A DNA stretch of 34,164 bases from Bigelowiella natans CCMP2755 (Eukaryota; Cercozoa; Chlorarachniophyceae), in NCBI GenBank assembly GCA_000320545.1, contig ADNK01000234.1, forward strand, positions 25,001 through 59,164, written 5' to 3'. Under the pieces are notes generated by a model that was not told where the DNA came from, did no database searches, and worked only from the letters and a program-made list of their open reading frames with translations. This document shows, piece by piece, positions 10,807 to 21,100 of this stretch; positions within the stretch are counted from its first letter, which is position 1, and each line of letters opens with the position of its first letter. The position numbers and the translations under genes were made by a program.

Positions 10807-12013
10807 CTACCTTTGAGAAACGGAATACATGCGCCCATCGAAGCCACGGTAAATGAGGTCAAGGCCTCCTTTCAGGTTACGAATCTAGGGAAACAAGGCC
10901 TTTGTTAAAGCATCGATGTTCTCTCATCTGATGCAATGTTTTCACATACCAGGTTCATATTAGACGTTGGAAACGTTGCCCTGTCTAAGTAATATTGGCT
11001 GGAACATTCAGGCCTTGCAGTGCAGTTGTTGCACCTAATTACAGCACGATTAATCATAAGAGCACGCGATTCTTCTTACAGAAGAGCCAGCAATATGCAT
11101 GCTCTAAAATTATGCGAAAGTTGGCAGGAGACGATCGTACCATGGGCAGTCATTCGGGTCAGCTGCAGCACACCTGAGCGTTGGAAGGTAAGTATTTGCA
11201 AGGAGGTGTTCCAGCTTAAATGCGATCGATTTCATGGCTTACATGCAAGTCGGCCCCCTTGGCTTTGACCAAGCGAGCGGGTCTTTCGGGTTCGTTTGAT
11301 AGAGCTGCAAAGGAAAATCATTTGCTCAGATATGCGTGTAGAGGTAGCCCTGAATCTCAGCATTGCTTGCCTGGTATGCATCGAGGTAAGTTTGGAAGCG
11401 AATAAAAATCTCAATATGTCCATCCGTATTGATGTTCGCAACGGGGTCTCCCCACCTGCAAGAGTGATGGAAGTGTCAATATATCCGTAGAGGTATGTTC
11501 GGAATGTGTTCTTCCAAACCAAATCTGCGTTTTGTTGGGGGTGAGGCAAATCCAGTCCGTCATATTTGCTACATCAAGCGCCCTATTGTACCTTTTAATT
11601 AAAATTGATGCGGTTACGATGAGGCAGCCCTCACATCTCGCGACCATCATTGCGGTCGTTGCTCCAAACCAAAACCTACCCAGTTTGATATTTGTGATAC
11701 AAGCTCCTGGGAACAACAACAACAGCAACAACAACAACAACGACAAAATCACTCTGATTAATTGCCACTTAACCCCATCGAATTTAAATGATAATAACGC
11801 ACCCGTTCTTGCCCGTTGCGAACACGTGGAGGCCGTAGTGAGGGTTAAGAACCTAGAAACCCAGCAAAGGGAATTCTGACACTTAATTCGATCTCACACC
11901 CTGGCGTGTTTCGTCACCTGTGCGAAATTCTGGGAAAGGGTCTCGTTGAGAACTTCGTGATCGTACGCCGAGGCCAAGCCTCCGAGGAGGCTGAAGATAA
12001 CAAGAAGAGCCAT
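10807..12013 (-). CDS. Predicted secreted protein with lectin-like (PLL-type) beta-propeller repeats
   Basis: Nine in-phase exons: 12013-11918, 11852-11803, 11706-11680, 11591-11520, 11455-11371, 11304-11243, 11173-11141, 11034-10950 and 10884-10807, giving 195 residues. Residues 1-16 are a signal peptide (MALLVIFSLLGGLASA). Three repeat-like blades are visible: LHVFATGKNGSLYHKYQ (40-56), DGHIEIFIRFQTYLDAYQ (93-110) and GGLDLIYRGFDGRMYSVSQ (about 176-194). This pattern (hydrophobic-x-V/I-F, then G/DG, then LY/aromatic-x-x-x-Q) is known from PLL-like propeller lectins. A Cys-rich loop (CPWCNNCTARPEC) lies between blades two and three. Five N-glycosylation sequons fit secretion. The family usually has more blades, so this is short, or exons are missing at one end. 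Function is unproven; sugar binding is inferred. Confidence 0.6.
11305..11370 (-). other. Probable GC-AG intron
   Basis: Between ...YLDAYQ and LYQTNPKDPLAW the only splice pair that keeps the family-like reading uses donor CAG/gcaagc and acceptor tttgcag, a 66-base intron. No GT occurs in this interval, and reading straight through hits TGA. The CAG/GCAAGC context is the usual one for GC donors. The size matches the neighbouring GT-AG introns of the same gene (64-69 bases for most). Confidence 0.6.
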
Positions 12014-12367
12014 CCCCACAATCAATGGTAACGTGCTCGACGGGTGTTTGTGTAACTCCTCCCACAGCGTGGCAGCAGGATTGACAAAGGCGATTCTGAT
12101 GGAAATATTGGCGATTTCATAGGTGCGACAAGGGATAATTCATCATATTATTTACTATGTTATTCCGCAATGGGTGACAGGATAGGGTATGCATGTGTTG
12201 CTGCCATGCGAATTCAGGACCCGAAGATGGTCAATAATTTACCCTTAAAACATCGTACGACGCCTGTTGGAATATTTGAGAACAAAACATCGGATAAACT
12301 TCGGAGAGTTTCTGCCCAGAAGAACAGGACAGCCGAGACGCAGGCCCTCCCCTTCAGCCAAGCAGGC
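12014..12367. promoter_or_regulatory. Shared upstream region of a divergent gene pair
   Basis: About 354 bases separate the chosen start of the lectin-like gene (minus) from that of chorismate synthase (plus). Both frames stay open for some distance into this region, so either start could lie further upstream: an in-frame ATG for the plus-strand gene occurs at 12170. No specific promoter motif is recognised. Confidence 0.35.
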
Positions 12368-14731
12368 ATGAGCCTGTGCAGGAGTGCAGCACTTGCCACG
12401 GCCATAGCCCTTGTTCTGCACTCCGCATTTTTTTCCCTGTTTAGAGTCAACAGTATCAATGGGGTGGGGCTGGGGCCAACCCGCTTCTCGATGTGCCGCA
12501 GGCGAGCGGGAAGGGCTGCGTCCTCTCTCAGAAGTCCTCGCTTCTTCGCCGTTCGTGCACAAGGGAACACGTTTGGGAAGGTTTATGTCATGCAAGCCCG
12601 CTTTCTCCTTCGACCATTCGAAAAATTTTCCTTGCTGCATGAGGGATATACGTGTAGATGTCCTCCGTGGGGTAAAATGTGTGTGAAAAGGGTACTGAGC
12701 TGATACGCGAAGGTAAATATGATGCAGCTGTTTCGGATCACGACCTGGGGAGAGAGCCACGGAGGAAACGTTGGCGTTGTGATCGATGGTTGTCCGCCAA
12801 GATTACCCTTAGGCATAGAGGTTACACCCAGTCACAGAGGAAGAAGAGATACGTTCACTGTTATCTTGGTGGTGCTGGTGGCGGTGGTGGTAGTACCAGC
12901 AGCAGTACTAGCAGCACCAGCAGCACCAGCAATCAAAGCATCACACTAATGAATACCATCTATTATAGACATAATATTATATATGTGTATATATGTATTG
13001 CGAAAAGGATATACAAGTGGAGCTCGATCGCCGAAGACCTGGCCAGGTCAGCCCGCAGCACCTTCTCCGTCGTCGCATACACTCCCCCACTGGCTTATCT
13101 CTGACGTTCTCCCAAACCCCACTACCCCGCTTCTTCTCTAAGACCTCTTTCCCTCGTTCCATGCTGTGCACCCCCCCCCTTCCTCCTACCGTCGCCATCA
13201 GAGCTCGATCGTGAGTCCCCGCAAGGAGGAGGACATCGCAAGCATTACGTCGGGAATCGAAAGTGGGCTGACCCTGGGCACCCCCCTCACCATCATCGTC
13301 TCAAACAAGGATGCAAGGCCGAAGGACTACTGTCAGTTGAGAATTAAGAAAGGAGAAGCCTGTGCCAACGAATGAGCGCACAATAAATCGCCTAATACGC
13401 AGCTAAAAGAGCGTGAATAGGGATTGTTTAAGCATTTCCCTTATCCTCCCCCCTCTGCCCTTGTCCTCCTATTCCTCCCATGATTGTTCGTGCCTGGCTT
13501 GCTCTTTTGTTTCTCTTCGCTCCTCACCAGCCAAAATGGTGTCGAAGTACAGACCGTCGCACGCTGACGCAACATATGACGCCAAGTACAAGATCCTCGC
13601 GTCTTCAGGTTACTATCGATAAAAACAGGCAGCAGCTTTTCCCTAGGAGAGAGGAGGCTGAGATTGGTGCAATTCGAACAGCTCTGCCGCTAGATTGTGA
13701 AATGCTGATGTTTCCACAACCAAAACGCAAATACACACACACACACACACACAAACACGAAGACTTTTGAGGAGGCACGCATTGAGCTGGTGAACAATTA
13801 AAATAATGCTAAAGGTGGAGGAAGGGCGAGCGCGAGAGAAACAATCGGACGTGTTGCTGCCGGCGCCGTCGCTAAGAAGCTTCTAAGGGAGATCTATGGC
13901 ATCGAAGTAGTAGCGTATGTGAAATCCGTCCACAACATCTCCGCAACAACAATGCGTGTCGATTTAGATAAGGTCTGTTCCTTCGTTCAGCGAGAAGAAG
14001 AAGAAGAAGAAGAAGAGGGAAGGAGAGCAACCAACTGGAGGAGTGTGCGGGGGAGAGAAGTAATGAAAAGGGGGTGGAGGAGAAATAGAGGAGCAACAAT
14101 TTGCTTTTGACCTCATAATGCTCATAAGCTTCAACGTCAATCATCGTCATCATCCCAAGATTGGTGCCTCCTCCTCCTTATGGTACGTGCTGTCGGTTGC
14201 TGCTGTCAGGTGCAGGTATCTGACGTAGAAGCGACAGCTGTACGATGTCCTGACATCGAAGTAGCAAACAAGATGATAAGCCTTATTGACCGAGTGCGGG
14301 TTGTTGCAAGAACGCACACACGCACACGCACACGCACACACACGCACACGCACACACGCACACACGCACACACGCACACACGCACACACGTACGTTCACA
14401 CATCGAATTCCCCACGCATTCTCATCACTTTCAGTTTGTTCTTCTTCCATCCTCCTTCTCCTTACCCTTCCTCCTCCCCCCCCCGCTTATTTCTGTCAAT
14501 AGAGAGATGGTGATTCGGTGGGTGGTGTTGTGGAGTGCGTGGCGCGACAAGTGCCAGCAGGGCTAGGATCTCCGGTAACGTGCCTTCTCCTCCTCCTCCT
14601 CCTCCTTCGTGTTTTTATCCATATTGCGTACTCTATAATATACATGTACATATTTCTCAGGTTTTCGATAAGCTTGAAGCAGATCTTGCCAAGGCAATCA
14701 TGTCCATCCCCGCCACAAGAGGATTCGAGGT

Positions 14732-14762
<31 letters not shown>

Positions 14763-15899
14763 CAGTAGTAGTATGGTAGCATCAGCAGCAGCAGCAGTAG
14801 TAGTAATAGTAGTAGTAGTAGTAGTCAACCACCGTTTGTTCACCTACCCTCAAATAGCAACGGCAATAAACAACGAAGGGGGAGGGGGGGAGGGGGAAGA
14901 AACCTGGGAGGTGGTGAAGAGGCGGGGATGGATCGGACAATCATCGTCAGAACGTTCAATCATTCGCATTGTGCAGCAGAGCAATAAAAGCCATCCTTTT
15001 TGTACGGTCTTCTCCGTGGATAATAATCTATCGCTTTCCACCCTCCGCCGCCGCCGCCGCCGCCCCCATTCTTTCTTTGCCTGCTTGTCCCACAAAAGAT
15101 CGGCTCGGGGTTTACGGCGACCGAGATGCTAGGATCCGAGCACAATGACCCGCTCATAATAGCTTCTTCTGGCTCCGACGATGATGCCCACCCTGACGAC
15201 AGCGACGATGACGGCGCTCGAAAGGAAGGGAGGGGGATCAAAATACGCACGAGCACCAATAATGCTGGTGGCGTCGTCGGTAAATGACCCTGGATCTCAC
15301 CTTTTTTGTTTACCCTATATCAAAAATACACACACCGGAGAGGGAGAGGGAGAGGGAGAGGGAGAGGGAGAGAGAGAGAGAGGTAGAGGGAGAGGGATAA
15401 AGATATCATGTACACACCAAGGTATAATCATATCGTGACTTCCTATATGCAAAAACATGGCAAAAATAAATGGAACAGGCGGCATTTCCAACGGAGAGAA
15501 CATAGTCATCCGCGCAGCTTTTAAGCCAACCAGCACGATACGAAAGCCCCAGCAAACCGTCACACGTGAAGGAAAGCCAACGGTCCTCGAAGGAAAGGTT
15601 GTTGTTCTCACTTTCGGAAAACGCCCAGTAGTAAGTAGTAGCAGAGCCACCTATTTCTCCCCATGAGTGAGTGTTAGCCCTTGTTTTATTCTCATCTTTC
15701 TTTTATTCAGGGGCGCCATGATCCGTGCGTCCTGCCTCGCGCCGTCCCTATTGTTGAGGCTATGGTCGCGCTTGTGCTCATCGATCATCTCATGCAGCAT
15801 GTCGCTCAGAGCGGACTCTTTCTGGCCGCCCCTCCCCTGTTTCTCTCCCCTCTACCGAACACTACATCAGGGGGAGATTTGGCAGGCCCATCGGAGTAG
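12368..15899 (+). CDS. aroC: Chorismate synthase, plastid-targeted
   Basis: Last shikimate-pathway step: converts 5-enolpyruvylshikimate 3-phosphate to chorismate using reduced FMN. Twelve exons join in phase (474 residues): 12368-12580, 12728-12820, 13008-13046, 13202-13331, 13531-13608, 13815-13972, 14210-14293, 14503-14574, 14661-14729, 15099-15279, 15479-15597 and 15711-15899. Residues about 1-25 are a signal peptide and about 26-66 an Arg/Ser-rich transit-like stretch. The enzyme body shows TTWGESHGG (GESHG 79-83), RRRPGQ (110-115), RPSHADATY (166-174), [13 protein letters not shown] (190-202), GSEHND, GGISNGE and GRHDPC (413-418), all family signatures. An acidic Ser/Asp insertion (about 334-358) replaces a short loop, and the C-terminal tail is atypical. 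The start at 12368 was chosen because the signal peptide begins there; an in-frame ATG at 12170 is less likely. Confidence 0.95.
14309..14392. repeat. (CA)n/(CG) mixed microsatellite
   Basis: Imperfect ACAC/GCAC tract in the intron after the 14210-14293 exon of chorismate synthase. Confidence 0.85.
14730..14824. repeat. (GTA)n/(GCA)n trinucleotide tract
   Basis: Runs of GTA/GCA repeats start exactly at the donor of the intron after the 14661-14729 exon, so the donor GT is itself part of the repeat. Confidence 0.85.
15334..15395. repeat. (GAGAGG)n-type purine tract
   Basis: Repeated GGAGAG/GAGAGG units in the intron between the 15099-15279 and 15479-15597 exons of chorismate synthase. Confidence 0.85.
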
Positions 15900-16310
15900 T
15901 TTATCGACGACTAGTGCCCTTGGATTGATTGAGTGGCTATTTCATCAGCAATAGTGTTAATAGTGTAGATTTGTTATTCACCATGGCACTTCTTAGGATG
16001 CATGAACGTGTGATTACGTTTTGGAATTGAGTAGTGCAATGCAGAGTGGTCGCTACACCATGCATGTCAGACTTCCTGCAGGGATGCGTTAGTACAGGTT
16101 GGTTGCGCGTGGGAGAAGAAGCCGTTGTGTTTACCAATGGTTTAGTACAAGCAGTCACTGGCAGCGTACATAACCACCACCTTGCGCACATGCATATGGA
16201 GGCAAATGCGCAGTAGCGCACTCAATAAACACCAAAGAACACAATCATCAAAGCACACGATTATATTGATTGCCAACAGCAGTGCATCATCTATCATGTC
16301 ATGACGCTTG
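15900..16310. other. Intergenic region between convergent genes
   Basis: Holds the 3' ends of chorismate synthase (stop 15897-15899) and of the minus-strand AAA+ gene (stop at 16311). Short open frames on both strands have no recognisable domain. Confidence 0.5.
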
Positions 16311-17157
16311 CTATCGTCGCGAATTATGTTCGGGCCTCCACTTTGAGAGCCTTAGAGCCATTTGTAAGCGTTCCGCTTGCGGCCTGCAGTTTTCGATCTC
16401 GTCCATAAAATCCTGTGTGGAGAGTGTAGGTAGTCCCCTCCCTCCTCCTCCTCTTCTACCTTGTTGATTTTGCTGCCCTCCGAGTACCTTTCTTTCCTCC
16501 TCCGTGGTCGGCTTCTTCTTCTCCTTCTTCCTCCACCTTTGAATCGCTTTAAGTCCCGCTGCTTGGCACAGCTGCGACAGGTCGGCACCTGTGAATCCTG
16601 TGTGCAACAACGCGATGCGGCGCGTCAGGGCAAGTTGAATAGGCAAACGTGAGAAGCGGGGTTTATCTCTGAATTTCATGTCACCGCCACGTCGCACATC
16701 TAACTTGGGAACCAAGCACTTGTTACCTTCCGTCGCCTCCGCCACTTGGTGCAGGTGCAGAGCATCTAGCTTCTCACCCAAAGCCTCGTCGCAGCTCGCT
16801 CCTCCTCCTCGCTCTCCACCCCTCTCCGTGAGCCGCTCTCGAAGGCAAATTCTGAGCGTTTGCTCCCGTTCTGCAGGGTGCTTCGGAGGGCCTACAAAGA
16901 CATATCGGTCAATTCGCCCTGGCCGCAGGAGCGCCGGGTCGAGCTCTTCAGGGGCATTTGTAGCGGCTAGCAGCATCACTGGCGTGTCGCGCTCCCGCAG
17001 CGCGTCCAGTTCCATCAGGAGCTGTGAGACTACGCGGCCCTCCCACCCACCCCCACCTCTGCGACGACCGAACATAGCCTGTCATGTTTGTGGGAAGGGG
17101 AGAGTAAGCGTGCATAGTAGAACCCATCACCAGCATCAATGCTTATCAATGAACACT

Positions 17158-17196
<39 letters not shown>

Positions 17197-18425
17197 ACAC
17201 ACAAACACACACAACACATACACACACTTAATCTGTCGGTTTATAATGTATACCTGAATCTCGTCGAGGAACACAACGCACGGAGCAGCCATCGCAGCGT
17301 GCTGGAATATGCTTCTGACCGCCTTCGTCGAGGCGCCAACCTCGCCATGGACGATCTGAGGGATGGAGGCGCTGATAAACCGAGCGCGGCACTCGTGAGC
17401 TACTGCGCGCGCCACGAGCGTTTTCCCCGTCCCTGGAGGCCCATACATCAACAACCCGCGAGGTGGTGTAGTACCAAGCTTGCTGAAAGCCTTCGCCTGA
17501 TGATGATGACAACGACGACGACGATGACGATGATGATGATGATGATGATGATGATGGCGGCAGCGGCGGGGGTGATGGTGATCGCATGGCTGCACAATTC
17601 CATCTAAGTACAAAACACAAACACAAACGCACACGCACACGCACACGACACAAGACATGAGACACGAGACACGTACGTGTACGATCGGCCACACAGCTAG
17701 TTCTCGGAGCGCCTGCTTTGCTTCTGCATGCCCCCCTATGCTCTCCCACTTCGTATTCGAACGCACGGGGGCCCACATCCCCCCTCCGGCTGATGAAGAT
17801 GAGGAGGAGGAGGATGACGTCGCCACGCGGCGGCGCTTTAGGGTGTTCATGAGAAGACATTCAACCTTCCGACTCATGCTACTCTTTTCCTCCTCCACTT
17901 CCCTTTCCTCCTCCCTAGCCCCATCGTCGCCAAGACCATTGTTCTCAGCATCTCCCCCCGCGGTAGAAGAAGCTGCTGTGATAGCCTCTCGGCACGCTAC
18001 AGCGATATCAGCGCAGGAGAGGCCTGCAGCTGTGTCGGAAAGAGCCTCTAAAGCGTCGTCAGCACTACTGTCGGGATCGTAGTTGTTGTCGCCGGTGACC
18101 CCCTTCCCTGCTCCTCCTGCTGCTCCTCCTCCTTGATGCAGCAACCGAAGATGGTAGGAAATGATAGTCTTTCGCCTTTCTACCCCCGGTATTGTGAGGG
18201 CGAACCGGTGATCGAAGGCGTCCACAGCTGATGGATGCATGCTGTCGAGCCCTTGCGAGCACGCGATGACGCCAACCAGCGTGCTACTCATTCGTTTGTA
18301 TTGGGCAGGGCAGGGAAGGGGGGGGGGGGGGGGGATAAACAGATCAACATCAGCAAAACAGGCAAAAATCAAGCAGGTCAGCGACAACTATAGGATTATA
18401 TACTTTCCGATATATGCTAATATGC

Positions 18426-18495
<70 letters not shown>

Positions 18496-19433
18496 CATTT
18501 TGAAAACGTTGTTTGCGATCATCCTTTACAATATGTGTCATTGCTATTTGTGTTGCTACGTTCCGCATCACAACTTAAATATTGCTTACCCGTCGCTGCC
18601 CTCCTCCTCCTTTTTTGGAGCCTCAGCATCGCTTCTAACGTCATCTTCATCATCATCATCTTCTTCTTCTTCTTCTTCCATTGGCTGCTTCATCGTCTCA
18701 TCACCTGTTGATACCTTGGCATTCCTTCCCTCTGTCCTCTCTTTGAGCCCCTCCTTCACCTCCTGCCGCCCACGCAATGCGCGGGAAAAGCGGACTAGAT
18801 CCCTGAGACGCAAGGACTCGAGGCTTTCCTCCCCCCCCTCCCCCCCTCTTCCTTCCTCTTCCTTCCCGTCTTCTATTGGTCGTGGAAGATGCATGTGCAG
18901 GTCATCCAAGACGACGATGAAGAAGCGCCGCGACGATGAAGAGGAGGAGGAGGAGGAGGAGGAGGAGGAGACAGAAGACTCTAGTAAGCAATGCCTTGTC
19001 CCAAGGGATGGCGAGTGGGGATGATGATCACTACGATGATTTCTGCCTTCTATTGCTCTTTTCCTTCGTGAATGTCGCCTCCAGATATCACACAAAGCGC
19101 CCCCTCCCCAGCTCCTTCTTCTTCCGTTGTTTCCAAGAAGATCTGCGGCCCTCCACGGTGCTAGTGGATGCAGCCGCAGCTCCTTGCACAGAGAGCGGAC
19201 AAGCAACGTCTTACCGCTACCAGGGGGTCCAGTGATGAGGATCGACGCCAGCCCTCTCCCCCCCCTTTTCCCCTGCAGCCTCTCGATGGAGGCCGCCAAC
19301 AGCCCGCGCGCAGTTTCAAAGGTGCTCTCGCCGAGGAGAGACGCCAGCGTCTTCCTCGTTGAAGCAGGAGAGAGGGGGGAGACTGCCACCCGCGAGAGGA
19401 GAGAGGAGGGAGAGGCACCGCTCGTCGTTTTAC
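16311..19433 (-). CDS. Two-domain (type II) AAA+ ATPase, probably PEX1-like peroxin; N-terminus unresolved
   Basis: Exons that chain in phase are 19433-18590 (may contain an intron), about 18286-17677, 17496-17254, 17078-16727 and 16597-16311 (stop TAG). The first ATPase domain has Walker A GPPGSGKTLLVRSLCKEL and Walker B FIVVLDDLH, followed by a degenerate second homology region (GVIACSQGLDSMHPSAVDAF) without the usual Arg fingers. The second domain is canonical: GPPGTGKTLVARAVAHE, VVFLDEIQ, MLLAATNAPEELDPALLRPGRIDR and GFTGADLSQLCQAA. A degenerate first domain with LDDL and an SQ-type sequence is typical of PEX1, which with PEX6 extracts the receptor PEX5 from peroxisomes. AFG2/SPATA5- or NVL-type ATPases are alternatives. 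Poly-Ser (about 18935-18970) and acidic linkers are inserted. N-terminal exons should lie at higher coordinates. AAA+ assignment is firm, PEX1 moderate. Confidence 0.8.
17158..17224. repeat. (CA)n microsatellite
   Basis: Long CA tract in the intron (17253-17079) that separates the Walker B exon from the following exon of the AAA+ gene. Confidence 0.9.
17500..17555. repeat. (GAT)n/(GAC)n tract
   Basis: Trinucleotide tract (minus strand CATCAT) directly upstream of the acceptor at 17497. The acceptor CAG is the last unit of the tract. Confidence 0.85.
18318..18334. repeat. 17-base poly-G run (poly-C on the coding strand)
   Basis: Lies about 30 bases upstream of the acceptor of the exon beginning near 18286 in the minus-strand AAA+ gene, so on the transcript it is a C-rich polypyrimidine tract. 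Confidence 0.85.
18431..18495. repeat. (TA)n(TG)n compound microsatellite
   Basis: About 34 bases of TA followed by about 30 bases of TG, inside the intron 18589-18287 of the AAA+ gene. Confidence 0.9.
18935..18970 (-). repeat. (GGA)n tract, probably coding for poly-Ser on the minus strand
   Basis: On the minus strand the tract reads TCC/TCT codons, a run of about 13 Ser immediately before the Walker B strand of the first AAA+ domain. It is either a coding low-complexity insertion or the pyrimidine tract of an undetected intron ending nearby. Confidence 0.7.
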
Positions 19434-19556
19434 CTAGGCAACAAACAGTGTGGGTATGTGTTCTTCCCGCAAGGAGAACCAATGACTCTTCTGATGGATG
19501 CGCTGTGCTTGGTATCACGACTATCGTCTCTTTCTTCGATTATGCGTGTACTATTG

Positions 19557-19587
<31 letters not shown>

Positions 19588-20764
19588 CTGTTCTGAGGAA
19601 AGAAATGAGGGGAGCGGGGTGGAGGACCTATAAGGCCTCTCTCCTTTGCAACGGCGGCAGTAATATCAGCTGCGACTCTTATATGTGTGCTTGCTGCTAG
19701 GAGAGCCCAACCCTACACATTAATACACACACACACACACACACACAAACTTATAGCGACATGATTTATAAATATGTTGTATGTGCCTGCTGTATAATAA
19801 GCATAGGAGTGTGCGTGTGTGTGTTGGGATAGCGCACTGCTGCTATCATGACTCCAATCGATTCCACTCATCATAGTTCCATATCGAGTTCATCCTCCCT
19901 CCCCAGCCTGCTGCCTCTATTCTACTTCTTCTTCTTCCTCCTCCTCTTCCTCCTCCTCCTCCTCTTCCCCTGCTTCACTACCTTCGTCGCCGGTCTCCCA
20001 GTAACAACACTGAGCGTGTGGCGATGATGAACTGTCCCTATCACCATAGTAAGCAAATGGGGATCAGATGATTCACTGGGAGGAGGAATTTCAGTGTAGG
20101 AATTCTCCTTTATGTTTAATGCGGTCTATAAAATCTTCTTATGTGCCTCGATGATACGTCGCTCTCCTGGTTGAAAGTAGCGGCCGTCTCCTCCTGCCCC
20201 TTCCCTCCAAATATTTCTTCTCCTCTTTCTTCTCTTCCTAATGATAGCTGTGAACCTGGGCATAAGAGGCAGCACCCCCCTCCTCCCATCCTAAGTTCTC
20301 CTGCCGTGAGAAGTGGAAACCCTCCGAAAATGCCCCGACGTCGAGCGAAGAGGCCCTTTATCGGTCCACCATGATCACTAATACTGCTGCAGTCGACATC
20401 GGAAGCAGTTGCGTTGGTGATTGGTCTGACAACGATCTCCTCCCAAATCTAAGCAAGGGTGGTGGAAGGAAGGAGAAACACCGGGAAGGAGGGAGTGAGG
20501 GAGGGAGGGAAGGGCTACTCCGCTCAGATATCGAGTCGGAATGACAGTGACAGGAGGGGGATGCGCAGAGTAATTCCACTGTATACATGCAGGATTTGTT
20601 CTTCGCGACACCGGTAGCTTCCATGCAGCAATGAGGGTCACGGTGACAAGCTCTCCCTCCACAAAAGGTGCAGATTTGAGGCCCTGAACCCACACAACAA
20701 CCACCATCAGCATCGTCGTTTGGGTACGATATACCACACACAACACATGCACACACACTCAGAG

Positions 20765-20827
<63 letters not shown>

Positions 20828-21100
20828 ATCATCAGCTTCTTGGGAGTGGTTTATAGTACTACCAGGTTGTGAATAGCGACTTCACCGTCTGGACATTGTT
20901 TCTCATCTTTATCATTTCCACGCCCCCGGCCTCTTTGTCCCGGGGAATGCGTCTGGTTAAATTCGAATCGACGAGATCGTCGATCCTGCTGCCCGGCATA
21001 CCCAGCGCCATTGATTCCACGATTATCACGACCTCCGCGAGGCTGTTTAACGATGAAAATGCTCGCAACTATCGAGTCCTAATTGCATGACAACCCACGG
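19434..21100. other. Probable N-terminal exons of the AAA+ gene, unresolved
   Basis: Minus-strand stretches look coding but could not be chained. One is an acidic segment around 20050-19920 (YGDRDSSSSPHAQ followed by poly-Glu and a gtagaa donor). Another is near 20710-20615 (GLKSAPFVEGELVTVTLI). A third is an open frame at 21068-20859 starting MRAFSSLNSLAEVV. A complete PEX1-like protein needs several hundred residues before its first ATPase domain, so exons are expected here. A (GA)n tract (20768-20824) and a (TC)n tract (19565-19588) interrupt the region. Confidence 0.4.
20768..20824. repeat. (GA)n microsatellite
   Basis: Nearly pure 57-base GA tract. On the minus strand it translates to a Leu-Ser run, which should not be taken as protein. 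Confidence 0.9.

Noticed and set aside
11232-11549. Minus-strand open frame of 105 codons through the lectin-like gene
   Set aside because: It reads through two introns in a different frame. The spliced model keeps phase throughout and reproduces the repeat pattern.
12170-12367. Upstream in-frame ATG for chorismate synthase
   Set aside because: Starting at 12170 would put 66 residues before the signal peptide, which must be N-terminal to work. 12368 fits better.
16678-17607. Plus-strand open frame of 309 codons
   Set aside because: It lies opposite the conserved AAA+ exons on the minus strand and contains translated CA and GAT repeats.
20358-20828. Minus-strand frame starting with a Leu-Ser run
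   Set aside because: The start is a translated (GA)n microsatellite, so it was not called a signal peptide or gene. Parts of the region may still be AAA+ gene exons.
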